From NCBI GenBank assembly GCA_024277595.1, contig JAJRUV010000179.1, positions 1 through 45,420 of the forward strand: DNA of 45,420 bases, in the 5' to 3' direction. How positions within the stretch are numbered: the stretch's first letter is position 1; each line of letters opens with the position of its first letter. Below, piece after piece: positions 42,493-45,420 of the stretch. The position numbers and the translations under genes were made by a program. The notes under the pieces are model-generated. The model searched no databases. It saw only the letters and a program-made list of their open reading frames with translations, and had not been told where the DNA came from. Source of the DNA: Gammaproteobacteria bacterium (lineage in GTDB: Bacteria; Pseudomonadota; Gammaproteobacteria; Thiohalospirales; Thiohalospiraceae).

Positions 42493-44688
42493 ATGATGAG
42501 CACAGGTAGGCCAAAAAAGGCTGACACCACCGGACAAAAAGTGGCAGCGATGCTGCAGGTATTGTTCTGTGGAGCGATGCTGGCACTGGCGGGGATTTCT
42601 ACGGCTGTAGCCGAGGAGTCGGGTATTAGTTTGCAGGACATACAGGTTCATGCATTACCCGGCAACAAGATCGAGTTGCGGCTGATGTTGTCAGGCCCGG
42701 CTCCGGAGCCACTGAGTTTTACTATTGATTCGCCTGCACGGATCGCACTGGATCTCCGAGGTACATCGCTGGGGCTGAAATCCCGCCGCAAGGACGTGGG
42801 TATCGGTGTGCTGGATACAATCCTTGCTGCCGAGGCAAACGGGCGAACCCGGGTGGTGCTCAACCTCGATACAATGGTTTCCTACCAGATGCGGGCTTCG
42901 GGCAATGATGTTTATGTGACTCTGGGTGGGGACACATCCGAGCCAGCGGCAGTGACCGCATTTGATTCTGTCAGGTCGGCTCCCGGCTCTTCGGGTACCG
43001 CGGCGGGCAGCCAGAGAATCGAGGCTGTTGATTTTCGCCGCTCAAGCAGTGGTGGTGGACGTGTCATCATTTCAATGTCAGATGCCGGCATTCCGGTGGA
43101 TGTACGACAGGAAGCCGGTAATATTATTGTCAATTTTATTGGTGCGGAACTCCCGGACGCGTTGTTGAAGCGTCTGGACGTCATGGATTTTGCCACGCCT
43201 GTCAACACAGTTGACATAGTGCGTGTTGGCAACGATACGCGGCTCATTATTGCAGCGACTACGCCATTCGAGGAGCTGGCTTATCAGTCTGACACGGTAT
43301 TTACTGTAGAAGTACAACCCGTAATTGAGGAAGAACAGGAAATACAGGTTTCACTGTACAGCGCTGAACGTGACTATTCGGGTGAGCGGCTGACACTGAA
43401 TTTTCAGGATATTGAGACCCGCGCGGTGTTGCAATTACTGGCAGATGTCAGCGGCAGGAATATTATCGTCGCTGATACGGTCCAGGGCAATGTCACGCTG
43501 CGCCTGCAGAGTGTTCCCTGGGACCAGGCTCTGGATATTGTTCTGGCCACCAAAGGTCTGGATATGCGGGAAAACGGCAATGTTATTATTGTCGCACCCC
43601 GGGAAGAAATCGCAGCGCGGGAGAAGGCAGACCTTGAATCGCGCAAGGAAATCAGCAAACTTGAGCCGCTGACCTCGGAATTCCTGCAGGTTAATTACGC
43701 CAAGGCTGCAGATCTTGCCAGCCTGATCCAGCAAGCAGGTGTTAATTTCATGCTTTCCGAGCGTGGCTCGATTGGCATTGATGAGCGCACCAATACACTG
43801 TTGTTGCAGGATACCGCCGAGCGGATTGCAGCCATTCGCCGACTGGTGACAACACTGGATATTCCGGTGCGCCAGGTGCTCATCCAGGCAAGGATTGTCA
43901 TAGTCAGCGACACATTCAGCAGGGATCTGGGTACCCGTTGGGGTGTGACGGCCGTGGATGACCGGTCTGGAAATGGTCTGGTATCGGTTACCGGTTCCGC
44001 CGAAGGGAATGACGACATCGTTCAATCGGGCATCGCCAATATTAATGCCAACGGTTCACCATTTCCCGTAACCTTACCAACACTGAATGACCGGTTTGGC
44101 GTGAATTTGCCGATCGCCAGCCCCGCAGGTCAACTGGCGGTGGCGATACTGGATGATGATTTTCTGGTTGATCTTGAGCTTTCTGCCATGCAGGCGGAAG
44201 GCAACGGCGAGGTGATTTCATCACCACGCATTATTACTGCCAACCAGAAGCAAGCCATTATCAAGTCGGGCGTGGAGATTCCATACCAGCAATCGGCATC
44301 AAGTGGTGCAACGACAGTACAGTTCAAAGAAGCTGTGCTGAGTCTTACAGTAACACCGCAAATCACCCCGGATGACCGCATCATCATGGACTTGCTGGTC
44401 ACCAAGGACAGCATCGGCAGAGTGGTCAGCGATTCACTCGGTGGTTCGATTCCCAGCATCGATACACGTTCGATTGAGACGCAGGTATTGGTGAACAACG
44501 GACAGACAGTTGTTCTGGGTGGCATTTACGAGACTGAACTGACAGAAGATGAAACGAAAGTACCTTATCTTGGCGATATTCCGTTCCTGGGGGCTTTGTT
44601 CAAGTCAACTCGCGTCAGATCGAAGAGGACGGAACTACTGATATTTGTGACCCCGAAAATAATAAAAGAAGGCTCAATCATCAACTAG
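42493..44688 (+). CDS. pilQ: Type IV pilus secretin PilQ
   Basis: Outer-membrane secretin, 731 residues. ATG 42493 has GGGAG at 42481-42485. A long signal region ends near STAVAEE. Two N-terminal AMIN domains (about residues 40-130 and 160-260) bind peptidoglycan, followed by an STN domain (LNFQDIETRAVLQLLADVSGRNIIVADTVQGNVTLRL), an N1 domain and the secretin core with SSPRIITANQKQAIIKSGVEIPYQ, NNGQTVVLGGIYE and VPYLGDIPFLGALFKS. aroK does not follow, unlike many relatives. Confidence 0.96.
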   Translation: MMSTGRPKKADTTGQKVAAMLQVLFCGAMLALAGISTAVAEESGISLQDIQVHALPGNKIELRLMLSGPAPEPLSFTIDSPARIALDLRGTSLGLKSRRKDVGIGVLDTILAAEANGRTRVVLNLDTMVSYQMRASGNDVYVTLGGDTSEPAAVTAFDSVRSAPGSSGTAAGSQRIEAVDFRRSSSGGGRVIISMSDAGIPVDVRQEAGNIIVNFIGAELPDALLKRLDVMDFATPVNTVDIVRVGNDTRLIIAATTPFEELAYQSDTVFTVEVQPVIEEEQEIQVSLYSAERDYSGERLTLNFQDIETRAVLQLLADVSGRNIIVADTVQGNVTLRLQSVPWDQALDIVLATKGLDMRENGNVIIVAPREEIAAREKADLESRKEISKLEPLTSEFLQVNYAKAADLASLIQQAGVNFMLSERGSIGIDERTNTLLLQDTAERIAAIRRLVTTLDIPVRQVLIQARIVIVSDTFSRDLGTRWGVTAVDDRSGNGLVSVTGSAEGNDDIVQSGIANINANGSPFPVTLPTLNDRFGVNLPIASPAGQLAVAILDDDFLVDLELSAMQAEGNGEVISSPRIITANQKQAIIKSGVEIPYQQSASSGATTVQFKEAVLSLTVTPQITPDDRIIMDLLVTKDSIGRVVSDSLGGSIPSIDTRSIETQVLVNNGQTVVLGGIYETELTEDETKVPYLGDIPFLGALFKSTRVRSKRTELLIFVTPKIIKEGSIIN

Positions 44689-44729
44689 GGAATTAACCCC
44701 GATGGGGGGTATGTAGAGGATTACAGTAC

Positions 44730-45420
44730 ATGAAGAAGCTGCTTTCTTTTTTGTTTTGCCTGCTGGTGGTTTCTATTTCCGCCTGCAGTGGTGGTGGCGA
44801 TACCATACTCGGGCCCGGCGGCGCGGGTGGCGGCGCCCCAAGTGGCGGTGCCGGCACAGGTTTGGGCGTAGTCCAGCTTGGTAGTGGTACCGGTGCTTCC
44901 TTTCAACAAGGAACGATAGAATTGGCATCCGCCAATCTGGCTGCGGGCGGCAGTACCACATTAACGGTTACTTTCGATATTGACGGGTTGCTTTATGCAG
45001 AAGCTGTCAGTGTCACATTTTCATCAGTGTGTGCTGCACAGGGATTGGCTACGCTTGAAAGCCCTGTCGACAACGTCACCGGTATCGTTACTTCAACTTA
45101 TGTTGCGACCGGCTGCAGTGGTGATGATGTTGTCACGGCCAGCGCAACGATCAGCGGAGTGGTGTTGACTGCAACAGGTACGGTGACGGTTGCGGGTGCG
45201 CAGGTGGGTTCGATTGAATTCGTTTCAGTAACGCCTCAGCTGATTGGTTTGCAGGGCACAGGTGGTCTTGGATTGCCGGAGACCTCCACTGTCATTTTCA
45301 GGGTTGTGGATTCGACCGGGGGCCCGGTAGCCGGAACAGATGTGACGTTTTCTCTGGATACCGGAGTCGGTGGGACTTCCCTGACACCCGGTACAGCAAC
45401 CAGTGGCAGTAATGGTGAGG
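44730..45420 (+). CDS. Ig-like (Big-domain) surface lipoprotein, 5' part
   Basis: At least 230 residues, open to the window edge. ATG 44730 has AGAGGA at 44715-44720. MKKLLSFLFCLLVVSISAC is a lipoprotein signal with serine after the cysteine, favouring outer-membrane sorting. A Gly/Ser-rich linker leads to Ig-like repeats: ASANLAAGGSTTLTVTFDID near residues 66-85, and FRVVDSTGGPVAGTDVTFSLDTG with TSLTPGTATSSGS-like text near the end, as in Big_1/invasin domains. It may be an adhesin or pilus-associated protein. The function is not established, and cotranscription with pilQ is plausible (41-base gap). Confidence 0.75.
   Translation, partial: MKKLLSFLFCLLVVSISACSGGGDTILGPGGAGGGAPSGGAGTGLGVVQLGSGTGASFQQGTIELASANLAAGGSTTLTVTFDIDGLLYAEAVSVTFSSVCAAQGLATLESPVDNVTGIVTSTYVATGCSGDDVVTASATISGVVLTATGTVTVAGAQVGSIEFVSVTPQLIGLQGTGGLGLPETSTVIFRVVDSTGGPVAGTDVTFSLDTGVGGTSLTPGTATSGSNGE

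Noticed and set aside
1-45420. CRISPR arrays, tRNA or rRNA genes, prophage
   Set aside because: No spaced repeats of CRISPR type, no cloverleaf with a CCA-end pattern, no rRNA blocks and no phage structural genes were seen on either strand.

Overview
The window looks like chromosomal DNA of a free-living, respiring gammaproteobacterium outside the Enterobacterales. The evidence is gene content and order: a cox cluster ordered as in Pseudomonas (coxB-coxA-ctaG-coxC-SURF1-SCO-like-ctaA), gmk-rpoZ-spoT-rid-recG, bioB divergent from comF, and mrcA divergent from pilMNOPQ. Genus cannot be named from this. Nothing resembles a phage or plasmid, and the only mobile-element trace is the 3' end of a transposase gene at the left edge.

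Layout. (1) 1-207: transposase remnant, followed by a gene-poor stretch with small inverted repeats. (2) 460-7184, plus strand: a TRAP-type solute-binding lipoprotein whose stop overlaps the start of a complete five-gene peptide-type ABC importer. (3) 7249-14149, minus strand: uvrD-trkA-trkH-dctQ-dctM, so the membrane subunits of a TRAP transporter sit at the end of a potassium-uptake operon and converge on the binding protein. (4) 14179-21789, minus strand: aa3-type cytochrome c oxidase and its assembly genes, including a 37-residue membrane protein and an oppositely oriented DUF2909 gene. (5) 22000-24740: bioC and bioB under a likely BirA operator, divergent from comF. (6) 24680-32277, minus strand: yicC-gmk-rpoZ-spoT-rid-recG-ubiA. 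(7) 32426-36581, plus strand: PP2C phosphatase, rph, rdgB, a 340-bp non-coding region with clustered DnaA boxes, rpmE and gltA. (8) 36603-39239, minus strand: mrcA. (9) 39240-45420, plus strand: a 448-bp leader followed by pilMNOPQ and the start of an Ig-like lipoprotein.

The most striking non-coding element is in the pilMNOPQ leader. Positions 39292-39419 match the class I cyclic-di-GMP (GEMM-I) riboswitch: the GGGCAAACC and GGACGCAAAGC blocks, a GAAA-capped P2, a P3 stem with a tetraloop-receptor-like bulge, and a closing P1. Its P3 has an unusually long structured tip. This suggests direct second-messenger control of the type IV pilus alignment complex and secretin. Other regulatory finds are a BirA-like operator over a TTGACA promoter for bioB, a perfect palindrome upstream of the PP2C gene, a 14-bp tandem repeat in the spoT leader, and the DnaA-box cluster, which is a candidate oriC or DnaA-titration site.

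All family calls come from reading translated sequence and recognised motifs; no database search was run. Start codons were moved from the longest open frame where a Shine-Dalgarno sequence, overlap geometry or family N-terminus favoured it.
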